From Vibrio sp. ED004 (GTDB lineage: Bacteria > Pseudomonadota > Gammaproteobacteria > Enterobacterales > Vibrionaceae), in assembly GCF_023206395.1 (NCBI RefSeq), contig NZ_CP066150.1, positions 1-64,000 of the forward strand: 64,000 bases of DNA, given 5' to 3'. The position numbers were made by a program, and so were the translations under genes. Positions 9,265-18,184 of the stretch are shown one piece after another. The stretch's first letter is position 1. Each line of letters starts with the position of its first letter. The notes under the pieces were generated by a model that saw only the letters and a program-made list of their open reading frames with translations, was not told where the DNA came from and searched no databases.

Positions 9265-9618
9265 GTCCTTTCCTAAAGTGATATTGATTATGAACGTCGA
9301 GAAATCGATTTTTGATAGCGTTAGGTTGATGTACTGATAGACAAATCTTGAAATTAATTCGAAAGAAAACACTTTGCTTTCAATAGATAAGACACGCTTT
9401 ATAAAATCGAGAAAAAACATAACACAAACAAATACCAAAACTAATACACCATGCAATATATGTGAACTTAGTTGCTTAAATTTCGACTATGAAACGCAAT
9501 AAGATAGGCTGAAGGGAATTTAAGAAAGTAAATTTCCAGAGGTAATGATTTTTTACTTAACATTTTGTATTAATAAGATTTCTGTCAATTGGACAATGAG
9601 AGGTGAGACGCACTGGTG

Positions 9619-10092
9619 CTATTTCAAAGCCAACACATGCTCAATGAAATGCGCTTTCTTTTCACGGTACTCTTCTTGCGGCCAACCTTCACAAGATATT
9701 TTGAGGGTGTTGTATTGCTGAACTAATGCCGGATTCGCACGTAGCTTGTCACGAAACGTTAGAAAGCATTCAAACTCAGAACCGTTAGCGACTAATTGCA
9801 ACGCCACATCATCTGAAGATGTAGACTCCAACATACACAGCTCGGGTGTTCTTAACGTATCGAGTTTCTCTTTAAAGCCAAGTGTTGTGAGTTGTTCAAC
9901 GGCGTACTCAAGTTCACTTGATTCAATACCGACGAATATGTCCAAGTCGCCTTTAGATACTGCAGATGGAATCGAGGATGCACCTACATGCTCGACTCTC
10001 GCATTAGGAATAAGCTTTTTGATGTCACGCTCATATCGAGCAAACATTTCATGACAAGCCGTTTGGTATTGTTCAGCAGGGTAGAATTTCAT
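9619..10092 (-). CDS. GrpB-like (UPF0157) nucleotidyltransferase-fold protein
   Basis: 157 residues of the GrpB/UPF0157 family. The N-terminus has the typical ARYERDIKKLIPN, then VEHVGASSIPSAVSKGDLDIFVGI (about residues 34-57), in which the G-S motif and the DxD pair (GDLDIFV) are those of the nucleotidyltransferase superfamily. The C-terminus ends with YREKKAHFIEHVL. The biochemical role of the family is not settled. It follows the small membrane-protein gene by about 30 bases, so the two are probably co-transcribed. Confidence 0.85.
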   Translation of the reverse strand: MKFYPAEQYQTACHEMFARYERDIKKLIPNARVEHVGASSIPSAVSKGDLDIFVGIESSELEYAVEQLTTLGFKEKLDTLRTPELCMLESTSSDDVALQLVANGSEFECFLTFRDKLRANPALVQQYNTLKISCEGWPQEEYREKKAHFIEHVLALK

Positions 10093-10123
10093 ACTTACTC
10101 GCTTCTATGACTGACTCTAAGCA

Positions 10124-10363
10124 TTAAAAGGTATTGAACACACCGATAGCTAACAGAAATAGCACGATGCTAATCGCCCCGATATAAGAGATTCTGGTTC
10201 GTTGTTTTTCAGTTGGGATCAATGAAGGGAAGTGCCCTAAAGTGAATACCTTACAGACTATCCAGCCAGAACCGTAACCAATAAACTCGATCACTAGCGA
10301 CTGAAACATATATCTGAAGAACGCGCTTAATGCCCTAAAATACGCGACTATCACCTCTTCCAT
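10124..10363 (-). CDS. Small membrane protein of unknown function
   Basis: 79 residues, not recognised. Two hydrophobic segments (about residues 20-42 and 61-78) are separated by a basic polar loop (PTEKQRTRISY). AGGA six bases before the ATG supports translation. It immediately precedes the GrpB-like gene on the same strand, suggesting a two-gene operon. Confidence 0.6.
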   Translation of the reverse strand: MEEVIVAYFRALSAFFRYMFQSLVIEFIGYGSGWIVCKVFTLGHFPSLIPTEKQRTRISYIGAISIVLFLLAIGVFNTF

Positions 10364-10487
10364 TTTCTGTCCTAATTAAAGTCAATTTGGAAAAGAAAAT
10401 GCCACGGGTAGAGATTCATATCAAGTTTCTTATACGGAACTACCTACGTCAAAACATTTCTCTAATGTTAGATTTTCCACAATCAAT

Positions 10488-10530
10488 TAGGTGCCCTACC
10501 AACAAGATGAATGATGGTTAGGGACACCTA
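10488..10530. repeat. Imperfect inverted repeat downstream of the 5'-nucleotidase gene
   Basis: TAGGTGCCCTACCA (10488-10501) pairs with TGGTTAGGGACACCTA (10515-10530), with two single-base bulges and a 13-base loop. It lies 19 bases after the stop of the minus-strand nucleotidase gene. No strong T-run follows on either strand, so this may be an RNA-stabilising hairpin, or the remains of a small repeat element, rather than a classical terminator. Confidence 0.55.
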
Positions 10531-10548
10531 TTCGTTCTTTTACACAAG

Positions 10549-11499
10549 TTATTTTTCTAAAACTGATTCTAAATTTTTGACACCAAACGGTATATGGACT
10601 GAAGGTGCTACAGAACTAGTAGAACTTAAATGACCAGATTGATCATCAAAGAATATATGAGGCTTAAGAACACCTAAGACTAAACCTTTATCAACCCCAC
10701 CTAAGAAAAATGCATCATTTGTCATCACTCCCCATTCTTTCAACGTGTTTAACGCTCTTTCATGCGAGGGAGCATTTCTAGCAGTCACAATTGATACTCT
10801 TAGTCTATTTTTATAATCAGGCTCTGACTTCTTCTTCTTCTCTTCTATTTTTTGAATAGCTGATATTTTGACCAAAAATTCCTTCAGTGGACCAGGGTTG
10901 TGAGGTTGTAAAACATTCCTTGTTTCATGTTCATGAAACTGGCTAAGATCATTAGTTGTATGCATAACAGTTTCTGACTCATCATCAGCAAGAACTCCGT
11001 CAAAGTCGAACGCGATTCTTAAGTCATCATCATCGTCATCAATAATTGTCGATTTCATGACATGGCCAGCTGGGTAACCCAACGCAATCGCTTCTTTGAC
11101 ATCAAAAGAGTTACCAGACAAAAACAAAGAAATGCTTAATGCAGGGATATACTCATACGGAGACTTACCTTGCATAAAAATTGCGCGTGAAATAGGTAAA
11201 TTGTGATGTTTAATTGATTTCATAACTCGAAGCCCTGTATCTGGGTCATTTCGAGACAATAGTACAACTTCAACTAATGGGTCAGACTCTGGATTACTAC
11301 TTAAATTGTTTAGAGAGAGCAATCGTTTTACAAACGAAAAAGATACTCCTTTATCTAAAGGTGCGTCGATATTATCAGATTGGTACTTTCTATATTCTTC
11401 TTCGCCTTTCGTGCGAAAAACAGAATCAGACTCAGTCAAATCAAACATTGCACTAGAAGCAACACCAATAACTAACCTCGAACTTAATTCATACGGCAT
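10549..11499 (-). CDS. Cytosolic 5'-nucleotidase (cN-I-type family)
   Basis: A 316-residue protein matching the 5'-nucleotidase family related to animal cN-I, which dephosphorylates nucleoside monophosphates. Visible features are the N-terminal RLVIGVASSAMFDL, and PISRAIFMQGKSPYEYIPAL (about residue 103). The HAD-like core has IAFDFDGVLADDESE (about 162), VSIVTARNAPSHERAL (about 236) and the metal-binding PHIFFDDQ (about 281). A run of six aspartates precedes the HAD motif. It is flanked by AT-rich spacers. It could supply nucleosides and bases to the purine pathway, but this is only suggested by location. Confidence 0.85.
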   Translation of the reverse strand: MPYELSSRLVIGVASSAMFDLTESDSVFRTKGEEEYRKYQSDNIDAPLDKGVSFSFVKRLLSLNNLSSNPESDPLVEVVLLSRNDPDTGLRVMKSIKHHNLPISRAIFMQGKSPYEYIPALSISLFLSGNSFDVKEAIALGYPAGHVMKSTIIDDDDDDLRIAFDFDGVLADDESETVMHTTNDLSQFHEHETRNVLQPHNPGPLKEFLVKISAIQKIEEKKKKSEPDYKNRLRVSIVTARNAPSHERALNTLKEWGVMTNDAFFLGGVDKGLVLGVLKPHIFFDDQSGHLSSTSSVAPSVHIPFGVKNLESVLEK

Positions 11500-11647
11500 A
11501 CATAAACTCCAAATTTTAGTGGTGAACCTTGAAGAATCTAATTGCTACATCGAAACACTAGTAACATATTCCTCATACCGCAGTTTTTAACAAACAACCT
11601 CGACCCTACTGGCACAAAGATCACTTAGTAACACCATACCTAAACAA

Positions 11648-12343
11648 TTAAACAACCAAACCTTGGCTGACGGTTTGCTTGTCAAAAAACGCGATCCATG
11701 CGATCAACCTATCTGTATTCTGAGTAATATTATTTCCAGCATTAATCTGCTGAAGATAATGAGCAATAGACATCCAAGCTTTAACATGGCGGTCGCTCAG
11801 CTCCGAACAAACTGGTGACAAGGCAAGAATTAGCGGCTGTTCAGTTAAGCAAACTTCAAGTAGATTTTCTTTAAACAAGTCACTATGAAGCTCCTCTTCT
11901 AAAGAACTCTTAAACTCTTCAAGTGTCTGTTGATTTTTCTCATGTTCAGCAGCATGAAACAGAAAGCTAGCCCCCGTTTCTCCACCAGAAAGCTCAACAT
12001 CATTAAAAATACGTCTCGTAAGAAACCTCAATTGAGCTCTAAGACGACGTTCAAGCATGATTTGCTTGCGCAAATTTTCGAGTCTATCTGCTTCTTCTCG
12101 ACGCTTTAATTCTTTACCTTGAATCGCATCAATAACAAAGAGAATAACCACTAGCTCGATAATCATTCCAGAGAGTTCTGGCAAAAGGTTTCCAGCAAAA
12201 TATTCAGCCAAAGTAGTCTCTGTGGAAGACGTATAAATTGACAAGGTGATTTTCAATAACACCACTGCGGTTAAGAAGACAGTAATGTAAACGTTCTGCA
12301 TATGCCTCGTAGCATTTACAAAATGTTCAAACAAAGATTTCAT
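11648..12343 (-). CDS. Membrane-anchored coiled-coil protein of unknown function
   Basis: 231 residues, not recognised. Two membrane segments (about residues 18-37 and 55-75) are followed by a long charged helix (GKELKRREEADRLENLRKQI) and an all-helical cytoplasmic C-terminal domain to the end. The architecture resembles small sensor-like or scaffold membrane proteins, but no catalytic motif is seen. The gene is AT-richer than the surrounding purine genes, and no clear ribosome site is visible. Together with the nucleotidase gene it looks like an acquired insertion within the purine locus. Confidence 0.6.
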   Translation of the reverse strand: MKSLFEHFVNATRHMQNVYITVFLTAVVLLKITLSIYTSSTETTLAEYFAGNLLPELSGMIIELVVILFVIDAIQGKELKRREEADRLENLRKQIMLERRLRAQLRFLTRRIFNDVELSGGETGASFLFHAAEHEKNQQTLEEFKSSLEEELHSDLFKENLLEVCLTEQPLILALSPVCSELSDRHVKAWMSIAHYLQQINAGNNITQNTDRLIAWIAFFDKQTVSQGLVV

Positions 12344-12536
12344 TTAGTTAGATAATTTTAAAAGAAAATATATTACCACACACAATGAACTTAAACGCAT
12401 AGAAAAGAAAAGGCGATAAACGAAAGATAAGATAAATAGTTAACAACGTAACAACCGTAAAATTGTTAAGTAATAAACTTGGAATTAGTGGCCAAACCAA
12501 AGATATTCGAGATGCTTCGAGAGTTCTTAGCAAAAA

Positions 12537-12564
12537 CAAAAAGCCCCGGTTATAGGAACCGGGG
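12537..12564 (-). terminator. Terminator of the puuE-uraD-alc-allA-puuD operon
   Basis: On the minus strand CCCCGGTT/AACCGGGG forms an 8-bp GC-rich stem followed by CTTTTTGTTTTT. It is the last of three hairpins in the 3' region of puuD. Confidence 0.9.
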
Positions 12565-12578
12565 AAACAGGGTAGGAT

Positions 12579-12643
12579 GAGTTTGGCGCGTGCCCGTAAA
12601 CCAAACTCTCCCCAAGCCTCACCTAAGACTCATGCTCTTAGGT
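12579..12643 (-). other. Two additional hairpins in the puuD 3' untranslated region
   Basis: GAGTTTGG (12579-12586) pairs with CCAAACTC (12601-12608), and ACCTAAGA (12621-12628) pairs with TCTTAGGT (12636-12643). Both are perfect 8-bp stems between the puuD stop and the terminator. They may protect the mRNA 3' end; no function is established. Confidence 0.6.
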
Positions 12644-12677
12644 AAAGGATGCTGAGTACTGTTATTGCAAAGTACGG

Positions 12678-13994
12678 TTATTGAAGCGTCGCGCCTTGCT
12701 CTACCCAAGTGCCGATGAGTGCGCGTTCTTCATCAGTCATTTGAGTCATGTTACCGAGCGGCATCACCTTGGTTGTTACCGTTTGAGCAACAATTCTTGG
12801 GACGTTTGCTTTAATCTCTTCCGGCGTATCAAACATGACACCACCTGGCGCAGCAGCAAAAGCGGCGTGGCTAGGGGTTGATGAGTGACACACAGAGCAG
12901 CGCTCTTGAATGACTTTGTTGATGGTTTCAAAGCTGACGCCTGCGCTCGCAGATTGCGTTGCGTGTGCTGGAGCCTGTTGAGCATCAGTCGTTGCCGAAG
13001 CGGTACTGTTCGCAGCAAGTTCTTCTGGAGCCAATTCTGTCGCGCTCATTTGCGCTTCTCGAACCACAGGCGCTTGCACAACCGGAGTCATCTGTTTTTT
13101 CGCGTAAGGTGAGGTAACAAACGCGAGAGTAATCATACCCAGAGCCGCGACTGGCACTGTCCAGGCAAACTTCTGGCTACCATGACGGGTGTTGAAGTAG
13201 TGACGCACCAAGATACTGAAGACCGCTAAGCCAGCAAGAATCAACCAGTTATATTCCGAACCATAAGTACTTGGGAAGTGGTTACTGATCATGATGAACA
13301 GCACTGGCAGTGTCATGTAGTTGTTGTGACGAGAACGCAGTAAGCCCTTCGCAGGCAATGCCGGATCCGGTTCGCGCTTCTCTTCAATCGCTTTCACCAA
13401 GTTACGCTGCGCCGGCATGATAACGCGGAATACGTTACCCACCATGATGGTACCAATGATGGCACCCACGTGGATGTAAGCACCACGGCCACTGAACACT
13501 TGGGTTAGGCCATATGTCGCAGCAACGAGCAGCACAAACAGCACAACGCCAAGCAACACGGGGGTTTTACCTAATGGCGAGTCACACAGTAAGTCGTAGA
13601 TAAACCAACCAGCAACGAATGAACCAATACCAATCGCGATTGCCGTTGTTGAATCAAGGCCAGAGCCCGGTGCAATCAGGTAAATCTCCGCGTTAAGGTA
13701 GTAAACCACACCCAGTAGACACACACCGGTGATCCACGTGAAGTAGGCTTCCCATTTGAACCAGTGCAGGTGCTCTGGCATTTCTGGTGGCGCAAGTTTG
13801 TACTTCTCTAGGTGATAAATACCACCGCCGTGAATCGCCCATAAGTCGCCTGAAAGGCCCGTTTTAGGGTTAACTCGGTTAAGGTTGTTCTCTAACCAAA
13901 CAAAGTAAAATGATGCGCCTATCCACGCAACACCAACAATCATGTGAATCCAGCGAATCGCTAAATTCAACCACTCTGTAATATGCGGATCCAT
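12678..13994 (-). CDS. puuD: Membrane urate hydroxylase with C-terminal cytochrome c domain
   Basis: PuuD oxidises urate to 5-hydroxyisourate at the inner membrane and passes electrons to a c-type heme domain, replacing soluble uricase. The 438-residue protein begins MDPHITEWLNLAIRWIHM and has about eight membrane segments. A linker rich in Ala/Thr/Gln follows, then the heme motif C366-S-V-C-H370 and a later Met (KVMPLGNMTQM) as likely axial ligand. I chose the ATG at 13994, preceded by CAGGAG; a GTG at 14012 would overlap allA but lacks this spacing. It is the last gene of the operon. Confidence 0.95.
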   Translation of the reverse strand: MDPHITEWLNLAIRWIHMIVGVAWIGASFYFVWLENNLNRVNPKTGLSGDLWAIHGGGIYHLEKYKLAPPEMPEHLHWFKWEAYFTWITGVCLLGVVYYLNAEIYLIAPGSGLDSTTAIAIGIGSFVAGWFIYDLLCDSPLGKTPVLLGVVLFVLLVAATYGLTQVFSGRGAYIHVGAIIGTIMVGNVFRVIMPAQRNLVKAIEEKREPDPALPAKGLLRSRHNNYMTLPVLFIMISNHFPSTYGSEYNWLILAGLAVFSILVRHYFNTRHGSQKFAWTVPVAALGMITLAFVTSPYAKKQMTPVVQAPVVREAQMSATELAPEELAANSTASATTDAQQAPAHATQSASAGVSFETINKVIQERCSVCHSSTPSHAAFAAAPGGVMFDTPEEIKANVPRIVAQTVTTKVMPLGNMTQMTDEERALIGTWVEQGATLQ

Positions 13995-14008
13995 AATAAA
14001 CTCCTGTA

Positions 14009-14569
14009 TCACAACGCTTTAGCTAAGCGTTGCTCTTCCTTGTTGTCTTCCGTTGGCAAGTCTTCCAAATGCAATGCCACTCGATCGTTCTCGAAATAAA
14101 CTTCATCACAGTTGTGTCCTTCTCCGCCTCTATCGACAATCAAGAACTGGTCTTGAGCAGTGAGTGCGAGAACTGGGTGGTGCCACACCCCTTTGTGATA
14201 GTTCACTCCTTGACGGCCGTTGCTCAAGAAAGCTCGGCTATTGGCTAACGTTGGGTTATCGCCTTTTGGTGCAACAACAATTAAATAGGGTTGACCAAGT
14301 AATGGAACGAATGCCTGAGAGCCAAGTGGATGACGCTCTAACATTTTGATGGTCAGTGGGTAGCTCAACGGCGTGGCCTGGAAGATGCTGATGATCGCTT
14401 CTCCGTCTTGGTCTTGCACATCCGTTGTCGCTAGCTTGTGGTAGCGACGTGTTGATCCACTGTTGATCATGAAGAAATCACTATTATCGGACTCGATAAC
14501 ATCGCCAAACTCTGCAAAAGCCTGCTTGGTTAACGGTTCGATAGATAAACGACGTATTCCATTACTCAT
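14009..14569 (-). CDS. allA: Ureidoglycolate lyase
   Basis: AllA cleaves ureidoglycolate to glyoxylate and urea, the last step before central metabolism. The protein of about 186 residues shows LTKQAFAEFGDVIE at the N-terminus, ERHPLGSQAFVPL (about residue 78) and the cupin-type YHKGVWHHPVLAL (about 124), with the paired histidines expected in this family. The start at 14569 is preferred because AAGGA lies seven bases upstream; the ATG at 14575 sits too close to it. It follows alc closely and precedes puuD by 14 bases. Confidence 0.95.
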   Translation of the reverse strand: MSNGIRRLSIEPLTKQAFAEFGDVIESDNSDFFMINSGSTRRYHKLATTDVQDQDGEAIISIFQATPLSYPLTIKMLERHPLGSQAFVPLLGQPYLIVVAPKGDNPTLANSRAFLSNGRQGVNYHKGVWHHPVLALTAQDQFLIVDRGGEGHNCDEVYFENDRVALHLEDLPTEDNKEEQRLAKAL

Positions 14570-14583
14570 ACTCATTTCCTTAC

Positions 14584-15570
14584 CTATTTCGCTTTCGTAC
14601 CAAATAGACGCAAACGGCTGATACCACCATCTGGGAATATATTTGCACGTACGTGGGTAATCGCACCAAGGTCGTTTACCTCAGAAATGAATTCGTGAAT
14701 CTCGTGTGCTTGCAGCTTTTGTGCTGGCAGGAGTTCACGCCAGAATAGGCTTTGTGTTTCCACTTGGTCGTCGGTGCCACCTTTCACGTAAGCCGCTTGG
14801 ATTGAGCAGCTGTCTGGGTAGTTGCCTTTGAAGTGGGCAGTATCCACAACGATACGTTCGATGTTACCTGGGTGGCCTAGTGCCACTATTACCCAGTCGT
14901 TACCCGGTGTACGACGACGTGCTGTTTCCCAGCCATCACCCATGTTTTCACCGCGGCCTGGGCCTAATATGTTGGCTTTGTTGCCATAGTGCTCATCGCT
15001 ACATGCGAGTGCTCGGCCACCGTGCTCAACCGCTGCTAGATCGACTTGTTGCTGAGAATCTATTGCGTCCCAATCCACGCTTGGTCGGCCATAAACACGT
15101 AGGCGTGCGACACCGCCGTCTGGGTAGATGTTCAAACGTAGGTGTGTAAATACTTGGTCACTTTCGATGTCTTCAAGATGATGATGATCACCCTGTAGTG
15201 CCATTGATGGCAGAATTTCTTGCCACTCTGTTGAGTCAGTTGGCTCACCTTGTGGTGAATAACACGCGTCGATTGATGCCGAAGGTGGGAAGTTACCTGT
15301 GAAGAATGAGGTATCAATATCAACGCCAGCAATGGTGCCAGCTAGGCCAAGGCGAACGACACAATAATCGTAACCTTCGCCGCGTTTGCGTCTGCTTTCC
15401 CAGCCGTCCATCCACTTGCCGTTGTCGTCGTATAAGTCGTCTTTCCACTCTGGTGCTGCGTGGCTGAGTAGACGGCTTTTATCTGCGAAAAAATCGTCGG
15501 TTGCGAAGATAGCTTCTGCGCCGAGTTTTTCGTCTGCAAGGTTTATGTACTGTTCAAATTTATGGGTCAT
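14584..15570 (-). CDS. alc: Allantoicase
   Basis: Hydrolyses allantoate to ureidoglycolate and urea. The 328-residue protein is built from two homologous allantoicase repeats. Each has a W-E-x-x-R-R-x-x-G motif ([21 protein letters not shown] and the second [15 protein letters not shown]), followed by [19 protein letters not shown] strands, and [18 protein letters not shown] and [18 protein letters not shown]. This is the ureide pathway variant with allantoicase, not allantoate amidohydrolase. It is the third gene of the five-gene operon; the 122-base gap upstream is the largest in it. Confidence 0.96.
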   Translation of the reverse strand: MTHKFEQYINLADEKLGAEAIFATDDFFADKSRLLSHAAPEWKDDLYDDNGKWMDGWESRRKRGEGYDYCVVRLGLAGTIAGVDIDTSFFTGNFPPSASIDACYSPQGEPTDSTEWQEILPSMALQGDHHHLEDIESDQVFTHLRLNIYPDGGVARLRVYGRPSVDWDAIDSQQQVDLAAVEHGGRALACSDEHYGNKANILGPGRGENMGDGWETARRRTPGNDWVIVALGHPGNIERIVVDTAHFKGNYPDSCSIQAAYVKGGTDDQVETQSLFWRELLPAQKLQAHEIHEFISEVNDLGAITHVRANIFPDGGISRLRLFGTKAK

Positions 15571-15693
15571 GTCCGTGTAATCCTATGAAATTAATCAAGT
15601 AATAATAAAATGAGAACTTAGTGGCTTATGTTTTTACAAATCAAACCTTTAGCGCACTAAGACTGGGCTGAGATAGCTGTTAACTCCGTTAAC

Positions 15694-16209
15694 TTACATA
15701 TCCCAGAGACGAAACATCGCGATCTTGTTGATCTCTTGAATCGCCGTAGCAAACTCAGTTTCACTATCATTTCCTAATCGCATCTCGAACGACTCAAGAA
15801 TTTGGTAACGATTGGCTCCCTTCACCGCCATGATAAAAGGGAAATTGAAGCGACTTTTGTAGCTCTTGTTGTAAGAAGTGAATTTTTCAAATTCTTCGGC
15901 GCTGCATTGGTCGATGCCCGCCCCCGCTTGTTCTTTGGTCGACGACTCGGTAAGTTCGCCGTTTACTGCTGCTCTGCCCGCTAAATCCGGGTGAGCGTTG
16001 ATCAAAGCCAACTGTTTACCTTGATCGGCATTTAACAAGGTCGATGCCATTTTTAGATGAAGATTCTCAATATGATCGTCTTCGGCATTCAAACCTTGGT
16101 CATATACCGCTTCAGCAACCCATGGGCTGTGTTCGTAAACATCAGCAAAGTGCGCGACAAAGGTATCGCGGTTCATGGTTGTTGGTTGGCAAGATCGAAA
16201 TTCAGTCAC
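15694..16209 (-). CDS. uraD: 2-oxo-4-hydroxy-4-carboxy-5-ureidoimidazoline (OHCU) decarboxylase
   Basis: UraD decarboxylates OHCU to (S)-allantoin. The frame runs further 5', but a GTG at 16209 with GGAGG six bases upstream is the better start, giving 171 residues, the normal length. The signature INAHPDLAGRAA (about residue 75) holds the catalytic histidine. STKEQAGAGIDQCSAEEF and YKSRFNFPFIMAVKG follow, as in the family. The start lies about 23 bases after the puuE stop. Confidence 0.95.
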   Translation of the reverse strand: MTEFRSCQPTTMNRDTFVAHFADVYEHSPWVAEAVYDQGLNAEDDHIENLHLKMASTLLNADQGKQLALINAHPDLAGRAAVNGELTESSTKEQAGAGIDQCSAEEFEKFTSYNKSYKSRFNFPFIMAVKGANRYQILESFEMRLGNDSETEFATAIQEINKIAMFRLWDM

Positions 16210-16232
16210 GTTAAGCCTCCTTGCTGTTCGTT

Positions 16233-17153
16233 CTAATTTTGTTGTTCGTTGTATGGGTGATGTTGGTGCCAGTGGTTGGCGATATCGATTCGACGACATA
16301 GCCACACGCTGTCATGCTGTTTTACGTAATCTAAGAAACGTCTTAATGCAGCAATACGACCGGGGCGACCAATAAGACGACAATGCAGCCCAACCGACAT
16401 CATTTTCGGTGCGGTTTCGCCTTCCATATAAAGGGTGTCAAAAGTGTCTTTTAAATACTGGAAGAACTGCTCACCAGAGTTGAAGCCTTGCGCAGTTGAA
16501 AAGCGCATATCGTTCACATCAAGTGTGTATGGAATCACTAGCTGTGGGTGACCGGTTTCGGTGTGCCAATAAGGCAGGTCATCGTCATAGGCATCTGAGT
16601 CGTAAAGGAAGCCACCTTCTTCTGCGACTAAACGACGCGTATTTGGCCCCGTTCGACCGGTATACCAACCTTGTGGTCGTTGACCCGTCACCTGTTGGAT
16701 AATCTCAATCGCCTTGGTCATATGATCACGCTCTTCTGACTCATCAATATATTGATAGTCTATCCAGCGATAACCGTGGCTACAGATTTCGTGACCTGCT
16801 TCTACCATGGCTTTAGCTACGTCTGGGTGACGCTCAATTGCCATCGCGACCGCAAACACAGTCAGTGGGATTTCATATTCATCGAACAAGCGAAGAACAC
16901 GCCACACACCTACACGGCTACCATACTCATAGATGGATTCCATGCTGATGTGACGTTCGCCTTTGATCGGTTGTGCTGACGGGATCTCTGAGAGAAAGGC
17001 TTCAGACTCGTCGTCTCCATGTAACAAACAACGCTCACCGCCCTCTTCATAGTTCAATACAAAAGAAACCGCGACGCGCGCATTACCTGGCCATTGAGGG
17101 TTCGGAGGGTTAGCTCCGTAACCGATCAAATTTCTTGAATAATCCTTATTCAT
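16233..17153 (-). CDS. puuE: Allantoinase, polysaccharide-deacetylase type
   Basis: PuuE opens allantoin to allantoate and is unrelated to the amidohydrolase AllB. The 306-residue protein starts MNKDYSRNLIGYGANPPNP and has AVSFVLNYEEGGE (about residue 29), typical of this group. ESIYEYGSRVGVWRVLRLF, EAGHEICSHGYRWIDYQYI and GWYTGRTGPNTRRL follow. It is the first gene of the minus-strand operon puuE-uraD-alc-allA-puuD. The upstream region contains the palindrome TTGTATACAA about 125 bases before the start. Confidence 0.95.
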   Translation of the reverse strand: MNKDYSRNLIGYGANPPNPQWPGNARVAVSFVLNYEEGGERCLLHGDDESEAFLSEIPSAQPIKGERHISMESIYEYGSRVGVWRVLRLFDEYEIPLTVFAVAMAIERHPDVAKAMVEAGHEICSHGYRWIDYQYIDESEERDHMTKAIEIIQQVTGQRPQGWYTGRTGPNTRRLVAEEGGFLYDSDAYDDDLPYWHTETGHPQLVIPYTLDVNDMRFSTAQGFNSGEQFFQYLKDTFDTLYMEGETAPKMMSVGLHCRLIGRPGRIAALRRFLDYVKQHDSVWLCRRIDIANHWHQHHPYNEQQN

Positions 17154-17579
17154 CCAAGTACTCCTAACATAAGTGGTTGGCTTAGCCGCTCTTTAGCGGG
17201 TTCATCAATATGATTCTTCTATTGGTGATTCCGCTATTGGTTATTTCAAAACCGAGCAACCTTACCCCTGTACATTTATTGTATACAATTATTTATCTCG
17301 ATGTAAAGATTTTGTTATTTAAGTTAAATCTAGATGCTTTTACAGTTCAAAAACAATAGCTTAATAAATAACAACCTCTCCAAAAAACGATAATCAGGAT
17401 CTATAAAGTCAGAAAAAAAGACACAATAGTTAACATTTTTCCAACAATTCACTTTACTAATTGTGTACAGTTCGTACATAGTTAGTGATAACAAAGTGAC
17501 CAGTTGCACTCTTTTGCAAGGTCGATATGGACAAACAAACCACGGAACAGAGGAGCGCCAAAAGCGCTATTAAAGGACT
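17154..17579. promoter_or_regulatory. Divergent regulatory region between puuE and uraH
   Basis: A 426-base AT-rich spacer between divergent purine genes. It holds the 12-bp palindrome ATTGTATACAAT at 17278-17289, and near uraH the related TTGTGTACAG/TTCGTACATA at 17461-17480. No open frame of note is present. It is expected to carry both promoters, but I could not assign -10/-35 boxes with confidence. Confidence 0.7.
17278..17289. promoter_or_regulatory. Palindromic operator ATTGTATACAAT
   Basis: A perfect 12-bp palindrome. The core TTGTATACAA recurs upstream of gcl and aceB. Its form (T-x-GT-x-x-AC-x-A) fits what is known of FadR-subfamily GntR operators. Assignment to a given regulator is inference, because no GntR gene lies in the window. 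Confidence 0.65.
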
Positions 17580-17933
17580 ATGGGAAGATTAACAACACAC
17601 GTATTAGACACCACACACGGCTTGCCTGGCGCAGAGATCAAGGTAGAGCTTTATAAGGTCAACGAAGACTCAACAGAAAAGCTGGCGACCGTGCTCACCA
17701 ACTCAGATGGCCGTACCGATGCGCCGATTCTGGCTGGGAATGAGTTCCGACCGGGGAAATATCAATTGGTGTTCTACGTAGCCGATTACTACAAAAGCAA
17801 AGGTGTGGAATTGGATGGCGTGCCTTTCCTAGACGATGTGGTGATTCGTTTCGGCTTGGATGATCCCGATGCGCACTACCATGTTCCGCTTTTAGTCTCA
17901 CCATACAGTTTCTCGACTTATCGGGGCAGTTAG
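17580..17933 (+). CDS. uraH: 5-hydroxyisourate hydrolase (transthyretin-like)
   Basis: HIU hydrolase converts 5-hydroxyisourate, the PuuD product, to OHCU, the UraD substrate. The 117-residue protein has the N-terminal LTTHVLDTTHGLPGA, the internal DGRTDAPIL and the C-terminal YRGS tetrapeptide, with the active-site His and Arg positions retained. There is no signal peptide, so it is cytosolic. AAGGA lies close to the ATG. It is divergent from the puuE operon and completes the urate-to-allantoin set. Confidence 0.96.
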   Translation: MGRLTTHVLDTTHGLPGAEIKVELYKVNEDSTEKLATVLTNSDGRTDAPILAGNEFRPGKYQLVFYVADYYKSKGVELDGVPFLDDVVIRFGLDDPDAHYHVPLLVSPYSFSTYRGS

Positions 17934-18184
17934 TCCCGATGCTTAGAATCCCGATCTAGGCTCAACCACCCAACAATAAACAGATTCATGCGTGATGTGT
18001 GCATCCCAAAAGGTGTGCACTCACTAAACACGCTCATATAAAAATACTAACAACGTTAACAGTTAGAAAATGAGTCGCGAGAAACTCGTTAATAGAGGCT
18101 TAGCGCTAGGAAAAACCTTAAAACTTAATATTGAAATCTCGCTGTATTCAATAAATGGATCACAACATAAAAGGACTTGCAGAC

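Noticed and set aside
9265..9456. N-terminal extension of the RDD protein
   Set aside because: An internal ATG at 9264 with a strong AGGAAAGG site and the usual RDD N-terminus is preferred.
10981..11046. GAT-rich stretch in the nucleotidase gene as a variable repeat
   Set aside because: Only six aspartates, next to the conserved HAD motif; too short to argue for variation.
11306..11590. 94-codon plus-strand frame opposite the nucleotidase gene
   Set aside because: Antisense shadow of a convincing gene; no motif or start signal.
12348..12539. 63-codon hydrophobic open frame upstream of the 231-residue membrane protein gene
   Set aside because: AT-rich, no ribosome site, biased toward Leu/Phe/Ile as expected of chance frames in such DNA.
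16210..16305. Longer N-terminus for uraD
   Set aside because: It would overlap puuE by about 70 bases and lacks similarity to the family, while GTG at 16209 has an ideal GGAGG.
18061..18184. Possible purine riboswitch before the AzgA-type permease
   Set aside because: Neither the conserved core nor the three-way junction of known guanine/adenine or xanthine riboswitches could be recognised.
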